Assembly (NCBI GenBank): GCA_013396635.1 | Contig: WBMW01000797.1 | Location: 1-64,000, forward strand | From: Penelope pileata | Taxonomy: Eukaryota > Chordata > Aves > Galliformes > Cracidae | Direction of reading: 5' to 3' | DNA: 64,000 bases | Part shown: positions 37,301 through 49,288 of the stretch, piece after piece | How the letters are laid out: each line of letters begins with the position of its first letter | Position numbering within the stretch: the stretch's first letter is position 1 | Made by a program: the position numbers and the translations under genes | The notes under the pieces: model-generated | Told to the model about the DNA's origin: nothing | The model's database searches: none | What the model saw: only the letters and a program-made list of their open reading frames with translations

Positions 37301-40300
37301 AAACAAAACACTTCTAAGGGCCCCTGATGGAACCCTTCAATTACAGTATTTTTTCCAGTACACGAAATCAACAGAGAAAGTGTAATCCTGTTGTAGCAAT
37401 AGTGGCAGTGAAATCTGTTGCTGCATTGAGATGACGATTGCAAAGGAATTAAGCTTTATGGATTAAAATATTGCAAATTGTTTTCATTTTTTCTGATGGA
37501 CTGAATAGATGTGATCAAGTGCATTTATAACATACAAGCAAACAAAAACCACTACCATCTGTCTATAAGAGCAGAATTTGACCACAGAATAGTGCATAGA
37601 ATTTAAAAGAAGCTTTTACAGTTTCACATAAAAGCTTTGTGTTAGACTGGCTTCATTGTTGCCAAATCCAGTTTTAGCATTTTAATTGTACACAACTTTC
37701 TTGTGACATTTCTGTCTGAAGGGGAAAAAGTCATGACCTACTTCAGTGTACCATTCTGTCTGGATTTAGGTCCAGTATCAAATAAGTGAAATATGTACAA
37801 TTATACAGTTGTGAATGAAAAAGTTGCATCTTTTTCCGATGCAGTCACAACATTTTATACTCAGATGTTGGTATCTTCTCCAGTATTCACTTGGATAAAG
37901 CTCCTGCCTGATTCATGCTGAAGGTCTTAGTTCTTATTCCACTCTTGGCACTTGTAGACCTGAAGTCCTGGGCTTCTCACCTGTTTGTGAATTTAGGGCT
38001 GCACTTGGGTGCAATGTGAATGAACTTGCAAAACATACGGGTAAAAGCAGAAGGAGGGTGTCCAGGGAGAAGAAAACAGTCGCGTTTAGATTACAGGTCA
38101 TGGTAACAGCTTTGTGCTCCCAAACAGAGGTTGCCTCTTTGCCTTCTCCCTTGCTGTCTCTTCCCAATCCCATGGCCACCTGTCTGTCATATCAGGTCCT
38201 GCGCCTAATGGCATTGCGCAGGGAACCCTTTAACTTGCTAACTCAGCAGTAAAATGCACACTTCTGCTGGTTTATTTTTCTGGTATTTTAGTGAGTCAAA
38301 CAGCCTTTGCTACGTGATAAAAGCAATTGCCAGAGCAGAGGCTTGAGGAGAATTGGTAGGGATTAAGACATCACCTTTGGGATGTTGGTGAGAAGTTAAC
38401 TTGGCTAAAGCTGTGTCGTGAAACTTCTGTTTGTAGCTTTTTATATCACCAGTGTATTTTCATTCTACAATTTGGAAATGCATACCCAAGAAAATATTAA
38501 ATTATCCTCATTTGATTCAAGATTTTGTAAGTGTATGCTGTATTTTCTGAGCTTAGAAAGTTGTGTGTTCTGGTTGTCTAGTCTTCTGGTTCAAAGACTT
38601 GAAAATAGCAAGTCCTGGACACGTTCCAATCAGAGATTGATATGTCTTTGCTTAATTGAACCTCAACCATATGGTGCAGTTCAAAGGTCTAAGCAAAAAT
38701 GTGCCTGCTTCATTTTTAAGCTTTACATTAGTGTGCTTACTGTGGGAGGAACAATATTTCTTTTCCTGCCACTTTTTTTTTTCATGTCTTGACCCAGTAC
38801 TTCTCAGAAACAAGTCGGCCAAATACTTGAAATGGGTACTGGCATCAGCAAGCTTCTCCAAATCACATAAGCAAATTAAGAAGTTTCACAAATACTTGCT
38901 AATAATATTCTCCAGTGCCAGCACGTAATCATAAAGATTTTTTAGTGGTTATATTACCTAGAATATTTTGGGGTGGTTTTGTTTGTTTGTTTTCAGAATT
39001 TATACCTTCACTTTTATTTACTGTCGTATGAGGACCTGTCTGCCTTTGAAGTAATATTACAGCATCATATGAAAGAAGTAGCTTGATGCCTAAATAGCAT
39101 TTGTTATTTGTGGGATTATTATGTGGAGATGATGTTTTCTGCAGTAATATTGTTACTGTACTGATGTTGCACAGACACCTTTGATAATGGTGTGGTAAAG
39201 TCCCATGAATTAGCCATCAAGGCTACATTAAGTAGTAGTCATTCTCTTTTTTTTTTTTCCTGATGCATTCAGCTCTTTCAGAAGGGAATGGATTCCACTC
39301 ATCCTTTATAAGATGCATTAACTTAATTCTAAGTTAGCTATTCAAATCTGATTAGAATCTGATTTAGAATCTTTTTTCCTATTTACTGAAAGGACCCAAC
39401 TATGAATGCTCACTTTGCAGAATTCACGCACTGCAGTAATCTGGGCATGTGATAGCCAGCTCACCTGCATGGCCAAACTCACATCAACAAAATTCTCCAA
39501 TGTCTGTGGCCAAATGATGTCATTTTTGTCCCCTGGAATGGAGTCCTTAAAGTGAGATATCTTTTTGCATGTGTGGACTGCACTCCGCCATTGCGGAGTT
39601 AATCTTCAGTAGCACTGTATGCAGTCTTGCTTTAAAGACGTCTAGGTAGGAGCTCTACAACACGTTGAGACTGACTTGCCAGCAAAGAAGAGGTAGCATT
39701 TCATTTCTCAAAGGTTGCCTTGTAGAACAGCTGTTGCAGTAAAACACAAAACTCAGGCTTGCATTCATCAAACAAAAACCACAAACAACAGACACCAGAG
39801 GGGTGTTGATGAGGCAGGAACGCTAAGTCCTGGGAATTCTACAGCAAAGCAATACAGACAGAAAGCATTTTAGTTTTCTTGTCAAGCAAAGTAAGCAAGG
39901 GCAACCAGAAATGTAGAATAGTGTGCTGCCTACCTCAGCTTAATAATGCTGCTTATAAAAACAAAATCCCATTGGTTAGCGAGAGAAACACTTGTATGAG
40001 CTTTTGGTGCTCCTGAAACTTTTGCCATGCTCTGGTATGGATTGCTGCTCTGAATCACATGCCGGCCCAAAATCTTGTGTGGGATTTGAATGGTTGCCTG
40101 ATACAGCGATGTGAGCTCAGCCAAAGCCTGGCAGGTGTTCCTGATCCAGATATGCCAGGGTATGAGTGACTTTGATCTGTTCAAACTGTGCTCCAGATAT
40201 CCTTTCAGGGCTGCCATTTGTGTATCACAATGTTTAAAGCTATAAATAACTGCGGAGATTTATTTTCTCCATTATCCCCATGCTGTGGTTTTTATTTTTT

Positions 40301-43300
40301 TATTTTTTATTTATTTATTTTCCCCAGAGTTTGTGCAGACACTCTGGACTGGTCTTGCTCTAAATATCTTTTCTTTGAGTTTGAAGTGTTTGCCCCAAGA
40401 GTTCTCCTCCTTATTCTTGGCTCTGCCCTCCCAAAACACCTCAGCACTGGATTCCAGCATAAACTGTTGTGCAGCTGGCAGTGTTGGGTGTATTCAGCAG
40501 TGTGTACCTCTACTCTATTTTTCTACAGGTACTGCAGGCAGATGGTGATTTGGGTGTAAGGCTCAGCAGCTAGGTGAGCCATTGAATACTGTGAAGTTCT
40601 TACTTGGGCCTTTCTACATTCTGTACTGTTTGTTTACTCTGTAAACCCAAACATTTGTTTGTTGTTCTTTGTTGGTGTGAAGATTTCTAACATTGTTGCT
40701 TCGTATACATGTTCTTTGCTGCTGTCATTTCCTATCCATGTGTCCTTGCTCTGTTGTCCCAAGCAGTTTTAAGGACGGGATTGTTTTGATACATAGTGCT
40801 GGTGTTAGGCTTCACCTGAAGTGCATGTTTAAATTTGGCCCTCTTCAGCTAAACAGTTAAGTTTGTGTTTGAATTTAAGTGCATGCTTAATGCACAAGCA
40901 CTTTGTGGCGTGTTAATGCTCCTCGTTGTGGCTTCAGTTTGGAGCACGTATTTTGTGCGTTGTGCAGCTGAGGTCACCGCTCTCAGTCAGACTGGTCACT
41001 GCACTATGTCACTGGAGCTGGGTGTTCAGAATCTAATTTTGGGTTTGATTTTTTTTTTTTTTGTAGTGTGTACAACTACTGTTGGAAACCAGAGTGGGAA
41101 TTTCAAGTTTTGTAAAACCTTTCTATTATAAAGCAGAGGAACTTGCTAAACGTGTATTTGTATAATATTTTATGTAATGTTTGTAAGCGGTACACCTAAA
41201 TGCCTCTGTTCCTGTGGTTGTTTTTCAGATACTTATGAAACTAAGTGTTGGCTCACACAGTAGAGCTGTGTGAATGAATTTATATTAGGAATGGATAAGT
41301 TGCAGTATCTGAAGGTGGTCAGCTTTCAGTGTGTCGGAAAAATAGAATATGTTAGGTTTACATTCTTATGGAGCGTGTGTTGCCACTGCTATGATCTAAT
41401 GGTTTGCCACTGCTGTCTTTTCCTGGGATGCCAAGGAAAAAACACCAGGCAAAATTAAGATTGAAGTTATGTACTACCTTGCAGCAACAACAAGGTAAAA
41501 ATATCAAAATACAAGCTCTTCCCTTTGCTTTGAGCCTTAACAGGGAGTGAGATTATATCCATGGCTGTTAGTGTTTTGCAGATATCTTTATAGTGGTGCT
41601 GGATATAATAATTATAATTATGGTGATACTTTCAGACAGAGAAATGACTGAATGCTTTTTTTTAAGATCACCACTGTTTGTATATTATGCAGTCACTGAA
41701 GAAAAGCCTTCTCAATATAAAGTTGACATAAGAGTTGGGAAAAGGGAGGCTGAGTAATTTTCACCATTCTGAATTAAACTCCTAGCCAAAGTAAGTCTCA
41801 GTATCTGTGTTTTAGACGACTCTTTGGATTCTTGATTATAAACCTGTAGTCCTTTCATAAATGGAAGAGGTTATCATGGGTAAGAAGGCTATTGAGGGTG
41901 GAAGTCATATCAAGCATCTCTTTTCAATGGGACTTAAAGAAGGTTTAGCTGGATTAGGCACAAGCAGTTTCTTTGTCAATTCTTCACACTTTCGGAGTGG
42001 CTTTATTTTCCCGGTATTAATGTTTATATGTTCTGTGCAGAATAAATGTGGCTTAGTGTCAGATGGTTCTGTCTCAGTTTGTGGTATGCTGGGTTTCTGT
42101 TGCTGATCATGCCTGTTAGTGAAATGTATATTCATGTTACTCTGTTTGACAAAGAGTAGTGAAGCACGAGCATCTCCTGAAAAGAAGCTTCCACTTACAA
42201 TAAGAAGTGTATTATTTCTGCCTCAGCTGCAGGGGCATTTTCCAGTTCTGCTAATTTCACATTCGGGCCTATGTAAAATGCAAAAGGAATTAATGTCACT
42301 AGGGTAACCTGCTGCTTGATTGCTGAAGAAAAGACTGCTTTCTTTAAGTCATTTAAGGAAAATTCATTGCTTGTCTACTTAATATCTGATTTATTTGCTT
42401 ACTAAATGCATCTGTGTGGTAATTGTTGCTGTTGTGGTAAAGGATGAAACTCCTGAATAGGTTGTTTGAAGATTCTAGCCAAATCATTGGCCAAGTGTGT
42501 AACTCAAATAACCATTGTTGTGTCCAGAGAGGTGTAAACTAATGTGAAGAGGGGCACCAGGTAAATGCCCTAGGATGTGATTCCTGGTGGTATCAGTGAT
42601 GTGGCAGTTCTGTGCCACCTGCTTGAGCCTTTTCTGCTCTCCCTGCACTGGGGAAAATCAGAAATTGTTCCACTGCTGTCAGTACAAATCTTGAAATTCT
42701 CCAGGGTTCTGATACAATTTTGTGATCCCCTTCTCAGCCTCACTAATATCTTGGTACCCTCACAATCTTTATATTGTTTGGCTTCTCAGCATATTGTTGG
42801 GCTGTTTCCCCACAGACTCCTCTTACTTGCTTCAGCAAGAGTATCGTGAAAGAACAATGTGTTCATTTTCTCTGGCTGTGGAAGCATCCTGATTTGTATC
42901 CATTGATATTGGAACACGCTATCTCCGTGCAGCCTACAAGGACTGTAGGCTTGCTCTGCAGATTTGACGGGCATATTTATATGGCAAATAGCAAGATTGG
43001 GAAAGTGTGTTTTACAAGTGACATCTTGGTGTGACTTTGGATGCAGTGTGTATGGATCTAATTCTATATTACTTGCCTAAGGATGCAGTTCTAAAATCTC
43101 TGCAAGTACCAACAGAAACTGACAATTGCTTTTATCATCATAACTCTAACCACAACTCAGTGATCTTTATGCATGTTTCAAGATCTGGAAGTGTTAGGAA
43201 CTGCAGCACATTTAATTTCTTTAAGAATTATTGCCATAATTTAATAAAACATCGCTAGGAGATTGCTTTAATATTTGTAATTAATATACAACTTTACATT

Positions 43301-46300
43301 AATGGTTTAATTTTTCTAAATCCAAACTTGGCAATGTGTTTGTTTTATATATAATGTTTCTCTGGGACCAGCACCAGAAGGCCAGCTCAGGTAAGTGCTC
43401 AGAGATATACCCATGGGAGTTGTGCCAGCTTTGGGTCTGCAGATTAGTGCTCTGACCAGCTGATCCCAGACGGCCTGATCTGCTGAGTTCCTTCTCTGTG
43501 CACAGAAGGGTGCAGAACTGCCATGAACCCCCTCAACTCCCTGGCTGGATGCATGCCTGCCCTGGCACCAGATGATACCAGATGGTAACAGCCCCTGAGG
43601 GCCGTGGACCAGCTGCAGGCAGCTGGGGCAGCAGCTCTTGTCGTGCTTTCCCTCTCTGCTCCCTCCCTTCTCACTGCTGCCATCACAGAGACGTGCGGCC
43701 TCCCCTGGGCTGCACAACTCCTCTGTTGCTTAGGGACTCCTTTGTGCCACCAAAATCCCCAGCTGGAGGGCTGCAGATGGTTTGTGCTCTCAGTGCCTTT
43801 TGTGCAGCACAAAGGAAGCAGGACAGGCTGAGAATATGTTCTGCAGATTTTGGCATTTAGGGTGATTTTTTTTCAATTAATGCTTTCACCTGCTGCACAC
43901 TAACCCACCCAGAAGTCTTGTGAAGCATTGCATTTCCGTCCCATGTCAGTGTTTTTCTGGTTGATCCTTTTAGCCTTTTTGTGTTTCGCTTTTTAGCAGT
44001 CTTGACAAAGAAACTCTTATTTTGGGTATTCAGCTTGGCCCATTGTCTCTCAGATGACTGAATTGCAGAGAAAATGCACAATCTTCATGCAGTATAGTAC
44101 TGCATTTCTCATCTTTTAATGCTTCTAACTGTTGTATAGGAAAGTTACAGCTCAAAGGGTCTTGTTCTTCAGGCACTCTGCTGCAGATCACACAGCGCAA
44201 GATGGTGACCTTTGGTGACGATCCATCAATTCATCCTTTGTTTGCTGAAAGTGATAGCCAAAAGGAACGGAAAGGAGATGGCAAGCTCTGGAACATAGTT
44301 TTAATGTGTACTGAAAAGTTACACTTTGCTTTTTCAGTACTTGTCTCCTCTGTGTTTATGTAGGAATGAAGTAATACTGCCAGGCACAATGCATATTGCT
44401 TTTTTAATATTGAAGTGTAATGAATTATTTCAGTTATGTCCTCTCATTAAGTCACCCAAGTTACAGAAGCTGAAAATCCCTTTTCTAGAGACTCATTATG
44501 TACAGAACTAAATGGGCAGCAAGGAGAAAGTCTGGATGTCTAATTTATTCTCATGGTAAAAGATTTGTAGAGTTTGTAACATTTTTCAGTTTTATTACTA
44601 GGTCATTTCTAGGGCGGAGTGAAAATCTGTTAATTTTTGAAACCATTTCCAAGAACGAATAGCACAAACATTCCTTGAAGGCTCTAGTGTTCTGATACAA
44701 TTTCCGCGATTTTTAAAAATCCCTATCTCCAGGTGAGAGTAGAATAACTTCTGTAACTTTCAATGGATAAGAGCTCTGCCTCGGATACATTGTAACTTTC
44801 CTTTAAGCTGATACTTCTCTGACAGCAGCATGCTACCATTCATTGTGCGCTGCCATTCACTGTGTGCTGCAGGTCTCTGGTACAGGAGGGTTTCAGAGCC
44901 CTAGGAAAGGGTAGGAATCCCCACTTGGCTGAAGTTAATTTCCTGTGAGTTTCTGTCACATTAACTTTTTTTTTGTATTAACCTTTTAGCAAAGGAGAGA
45001 GGAAATGAATTCAGATATGGGAGGAAAATAAATTAAAAAAAAAAAACAGGAAAAAAAAAAACAACTCAAACGCACCCCATTAGAGTAAGCAAGAGGAGAA
45101 AGAGCAAGTGTTTGCTTCAGGAGAGCAGGCTGCTTTTCTCCAGTTTTGAGTCTGTTGATGGTTAGCTACTCGTTTCCTCAGTGCGTGGCTCTGAACAATT
45201 AGCCTGTTCCTTAGCAGCACCGTGCCTGTAGTTGTATAAGCTCCCATGAAGACAGGAGAACCAGCGATTAGTTTATGAGATGCCTTTATACTCTGTGCAC
45301 CAGTTCCATTCAGTTACAGCCACGGTTGCATTTGGGAAAATAGAAAATAGCTCTAAGCCATACCGAAGGCGTGGGGTATGTTCATAAAGAACTGTCCGTG
45401 TAGCATCAGGGATCACGTGGATATATCAGAAACACAGGAAGTGGTGGGTTGGTCGTTACTGAGCAGCAGTAATGCTGAAGTTCTACAAATACTTTGTATC
45501 GACCACTGTTGTAATTGCCGCCTTTTATGTTTCTTGGCAGTCAAGGGGATTTAAAAGATTCCTCTATATTAACCTTTTTGCTCAGTGAAAACAGGGTTTT
45601 TCTAGCATGGGTGCAGGAGTCTTCTCAGTATTCGTTTTGGGAGAGAGAAGCAAGAAAATCCAGTGTATGATCTATGTACTTTTATGATTTGACAGTTGAG
45701 GATCTTAACTTAAAGGCAGCCTGCGCTTGTGTCACACTGTCAGAGGGCTTTTACAGCTCCCAAACCTACTGAGAATAATTCATTAGCTGTCGGGTTTCAT
45801 CTTCTCACTTTTTCATCATTATAAAAATGCCATGAAAACCAAAACCAACGCACAAATAATTATAAATATTATTAAATTTTCAGCATTGCACATCTTTTTT
45901 ATTTTTCTTTTGATGTTGTTTTGTGAAATAGGTGCTGTGTTATCCATGCCAAGTGAAGGCACCACTGAGGAGAGGGATGTGTCTAAGGATGCCCAAATCA
46001 CTGCTGACCTACAAACGATCATCCAGATCTGAGCCTGTCATGTAGATCTGAAGGGATTTATTGCAATGATACATCTGAGCAGTGCTCTTCAGACAGGGGC
46101 ACGTTTTCCCTAACTTTTTATACTGATCAATGACCCCGATCATTTGCACTGTAAGCATGTGCACAGTGTGTGGTAAGCACCACTGTGTGTGTACGGCATA
46201 GGAAGTAGCTGGAAGAAAGTGTAAAAGCTTCAGATAGATGGAAGAATGTTAATGACTTTCATAGTTTGACCTACTTTGGAATGCAGCCACGTACGCCTGT

Positions 46301-47062
46301 ATCTGGAGCAGTTTGTCTCGCGTCGTACAGAGGAGCTGAAGAGCGAATTCCCTCCTTCTATGGAAGCCCCAGACTGAAGTGCTGTGGGGTTCCACAGGGA
46401 AAAGATTGCAAGCCCAGGGCTTTGAGCATACACTACAGGCTGCACAAAATCACCTTCGTATTTTGACAACAATGAATATAGTTGCTGGCTGATTATTCTA
46501 AAGAAATAGTTTCTAAAGCAGGCTGGTTAGCTGCCCATGCATTGGTATGATGCAGAAAACAGCTGTAGTGTACAGCGTGGCTGGGACTGCTATGCTCCTT
46601 GCTTGTGTGAAGGTTTTGCTGTCATAAGACTCTGCAAAGACAACCAGGGAGGAGGCGTTGCGTCAGGGTAATGGCCCGGACCCGGGGCACACCAGGTAAG
46701 TTCACGTGTGTCTGTGTTTCCTGTCCTTGGCATTGCTGGGGCTATGTCGGGCTGTTCTGCAGTACTGCACAGCACTGGTGCTCTGATGCCACAGTGCCGT
46801 ACGTTTTCATTTCATTTACGTTTTTGTCACCACGTTTTCCTGTGAAGATGCTTGGGAATTGGCAGTGACGGATAGACCGAGGAAATGGATGAGTAGTAGG
46901 ACACGGAGAGCTGATTGCACCAAACTGCTCTCAAGCAGACAGGATAATTGAAATGGGGAAAATGATGAGGAATGGCTCCTGTTCGCGTGGATGACACCGA
47001 TAGCTGATAGTGATAATAACTATGCGAATCGAGAAAAAGAACTGGATGGAAAGAGGCATTTT
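28301..47062. other. Non-coding AT-rich region, no supported gene
   Basis: About 18.8 kb was read on both strands. Open frames are short and show no recognisable protein and no consistent splice structure. A GC-richer patch at about 43,340-43,860 has open frames on both strands but no recognisable product. Near-tandem copies of a 17-base unit occur at about 44,836-44,872 (ccattcattgtgcgctg, ccattcactgtgtgctg), and an A-rich tract at 45,034-45,063. If a plus-strand transcript starts at the 28-kb island, this is its first intron; otherwise it is intergenic. Missing 5' exons of CCDC150 were looked for on the minus strand and not found. Confidence 0.6.
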
Positions 47063-47086
47063 AAAGCACCGTTTCAGCGGTGCTTT
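47063..47086. other. Perfect 9-bp hairpin at the CpG-island edge
   Basis: AAAGCACCG, loop TTTCAG, CGGTGCTTT form a perfect 9-bp stem with a 6-base loop. It lies about 40 bases before the GC-rich block. It is not a histone-type stem-loop, since the stem sequence differs. A protein-binding palindrome or chance are both possible. Confidence 0.55.
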
Positions 47087-47104
47087 CTCATAAATTGCGG
47101 TCAC

Positions 47105-47480
47105 AGTGTAGCAGCTGCGGGGCTGCCCCTCGGGGGGGCTTTCTGCCCGGCACCCTGTGGGTCCCGCCGAGCGCCGCAGCCCCCGGCCCGGCCCCGCTCG
47201 CCGCGGCGGGGCGGGCGCCTTTCTCAGGGGCATCCCCGCGGAGCCTCCCGCCCTCTGCGCCGNNNNNNNNNNNNCCCGGGTGCTCCGTGCCCCGCCGGGC
47301 GGGGGGCAGCGGGCGGGAGGGCCCCGCGGGACTCGCTCCGGTGCTGGTCTTGCCTTTCTCGAGCCGCGTTGTTCTGTTGTAACGCGGTCCGCGCCCGGGG
47401 GATGCGGGGACCCGCGCTGGGTCCCCCCGTTCGTTTTTTTCTCTCCGTTTGTCCGTTCGTTTACGCGCACGCAGGGCTGC
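47105..47480. promoter_or_regulatory. CpG island containing a sequence gap; candidate HECW2 promoter
   Basis: A strongly CpG-rich block with many CG dinucleotides and C/G runs surrounds a 12-N gap. No coding exon is recognisable; the long open frames across it on both strands are composition artefacts and cross the N run. In mammals HECW2 lies beyond CCDC150 and reads in the same direction as GTF3C3, so a plus-strand HECW2 start in this interval is expected. The assignment rests on synteny only. Confidence 0.55.
47263..47274. other. Assembly gap (12 N)
   Basis: Twelve Ns lie in the most GC-rich part of the island, a usual place for sequencing dropout. The true missing length is unknown. Confidence 0.95.
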
Positions 47481-49231
47481 TCCTCGCAGCGGTGTCCGTG
47501 GTGGAGAGGGAGCACTGCAGAGCTCAGGCATGGTGGTTTCAGAGCAGTGCATGGTAGCGTTTCTTCGTGTTCTCCTGCACAAGATGTACAGCACAATGAC
47601 AGCTGGGGAAATAGGCTTGTGCTCCCGTTCCAGCCCTTCTCTGCATTGTTTGGTGGTGTATGGTGCAGCTTTTTCTTGGCACGTTTTTTTTTCCTCCTAA
47701 CCTTTGAGGGTATTTGGAAAAAAACAGAAGAGAAGAATCATTTTTAGTCTGTGCAGTGCCAAAATACGTAGAGTGTGCTGTATGTCGACAGCAAGGGTTA
47801 CATAATTTAATTTTTCTTGATTTGTTGCTGAATAGATGACAGGAGCATGTGGTGTGCGTTTATAACATCCTTCCATTTTTGGGGGATGCCCTGTGACAGA
47901 GTCCTTGCACCACCTGGCACTGCGTTGGAACGTTGGTGAGGGGTTCAGCCCCCGTTCTCCTGTACATGAGCTCCCAGCAAGGCCCTTCCTCTGCTTCACG
48001 TCATTGAGGGCCAGGGCTGCTTCCGTGCTGCTCTAAAACTTCTCTTGTAGGCTCCCCTCACAGCAATTACAATGCTTAAAAAAATCAAGTCAAACCAGTA
48101 TGAATATTTCAGTGGAAATTATTCACAGCACTAAGGAACACAAAGAAGTGCGTTCCATGGATGGATTAAATAAAACATCCAATAAGCAGATGAACAGTTC
48201 CCCAGTTCTTGGACTCCTTTGGAAAGGTCTTCCTCATAGACAAGGAAGATGTGTGGGAGAGGTGTGGCTGCAGCACTGGCCATGAGGTATGATGTCATTA
48301 TTAGCATATGAAAGGAACGGACCTAAGGTGGCTGCTGTTCAAAAATACAGATGCTTTCATGTCCGCTGGAGATACCCTGATGGATGCTGGCTGCTATTCT
48401 GCGCACATGCACCTATTTATACATGTAACCTTATTTATGCCTTATGCTGGAGTTAAAACACATCCCCTGAAAACAGACTCTGAGATTGCATGGAGTTCAT
48501 ATGGTCGACTGGGGACCATTTTTAATGCCATGCTTAGAAGCAGCTCAGCTTCACGGAGCTGTGGTTGGAAAGCATTCCGTTCCTGTTCACCTCGCTCTAC
48601 AAACAGCCTGCTCATGGGGCCGCGTGCAAGCTTGAGGCATTGCTGTCAGTCTCACTGGCTCTGTGGGGCTGATCTGGTGGAGTGTCTACCTCTTTCTAGA
48701 AGAACCCTCTGCCTTCCTTAAAGACCTGCTTTGTTATCTTGCTATGTCTTTTTAAAGTCAGTTTAGCTATTGGTACTTCTGTTTGTTTTACACTTCCAGT
48801 GCTTTTTCAAACCTCTTAAATTCATGATGTTATGCCTTTAAGAAACCTTGTGATGTTACAGTGGCTGCCAGCCAGAACAATATCCTCTTTTGTCAGATTT
48901 CCTGAGAAGTGGAATAAATTTTGTTATGCCTACTTCATAATGCCAAATTGAAAGACTTAACAGGAGTGGTTTTTTTCTTTTTCTTTATGTGCCAACATGC
49001 TTTAAACTGCAGCTAAACCTCCAGTATGCTGCAAAATAACAGGGGCTTTCTGAGTACAGGACTGAATCTGCTTATTGCATTCTTGGATTAAGTGTAATTT
49101 ATTTTCCATCTTACCTTTTTTTCAGTCCAGCTTGGCACTTTGTTTTTTCAAAAACTTCTTCAGCCAGACAAAAACAGGATGCTTAGGGTATTGCCTTTAT
49201 TCCATTGACTGCTAGGTGACATAAGGGAGAT

Positions 49232-49233
49232 AG

Positions 49234-49286
<53 letters not shown>

Positions 49287-49288
49287 TT
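49232..49288 (+). repeat. T-rich simple repeat, (TTTTG)n
   Basis: A poly-T run of about 14 is followed by TTTG and about five TTTTG units, ending in a further T-run. On the minus strand it is an A-rich tract, which could be a decayed retroposon tail, but no element body was recognised beside it. Confidence 0.85.

Noticed and set aside
46931..47747. Long open frames on both strands across the 47-kb island
   Set aside because: They run through the 12-N gap and are Pro/Arg/Gly-rich on both strands, the usual artefact of CpG-island sequence.
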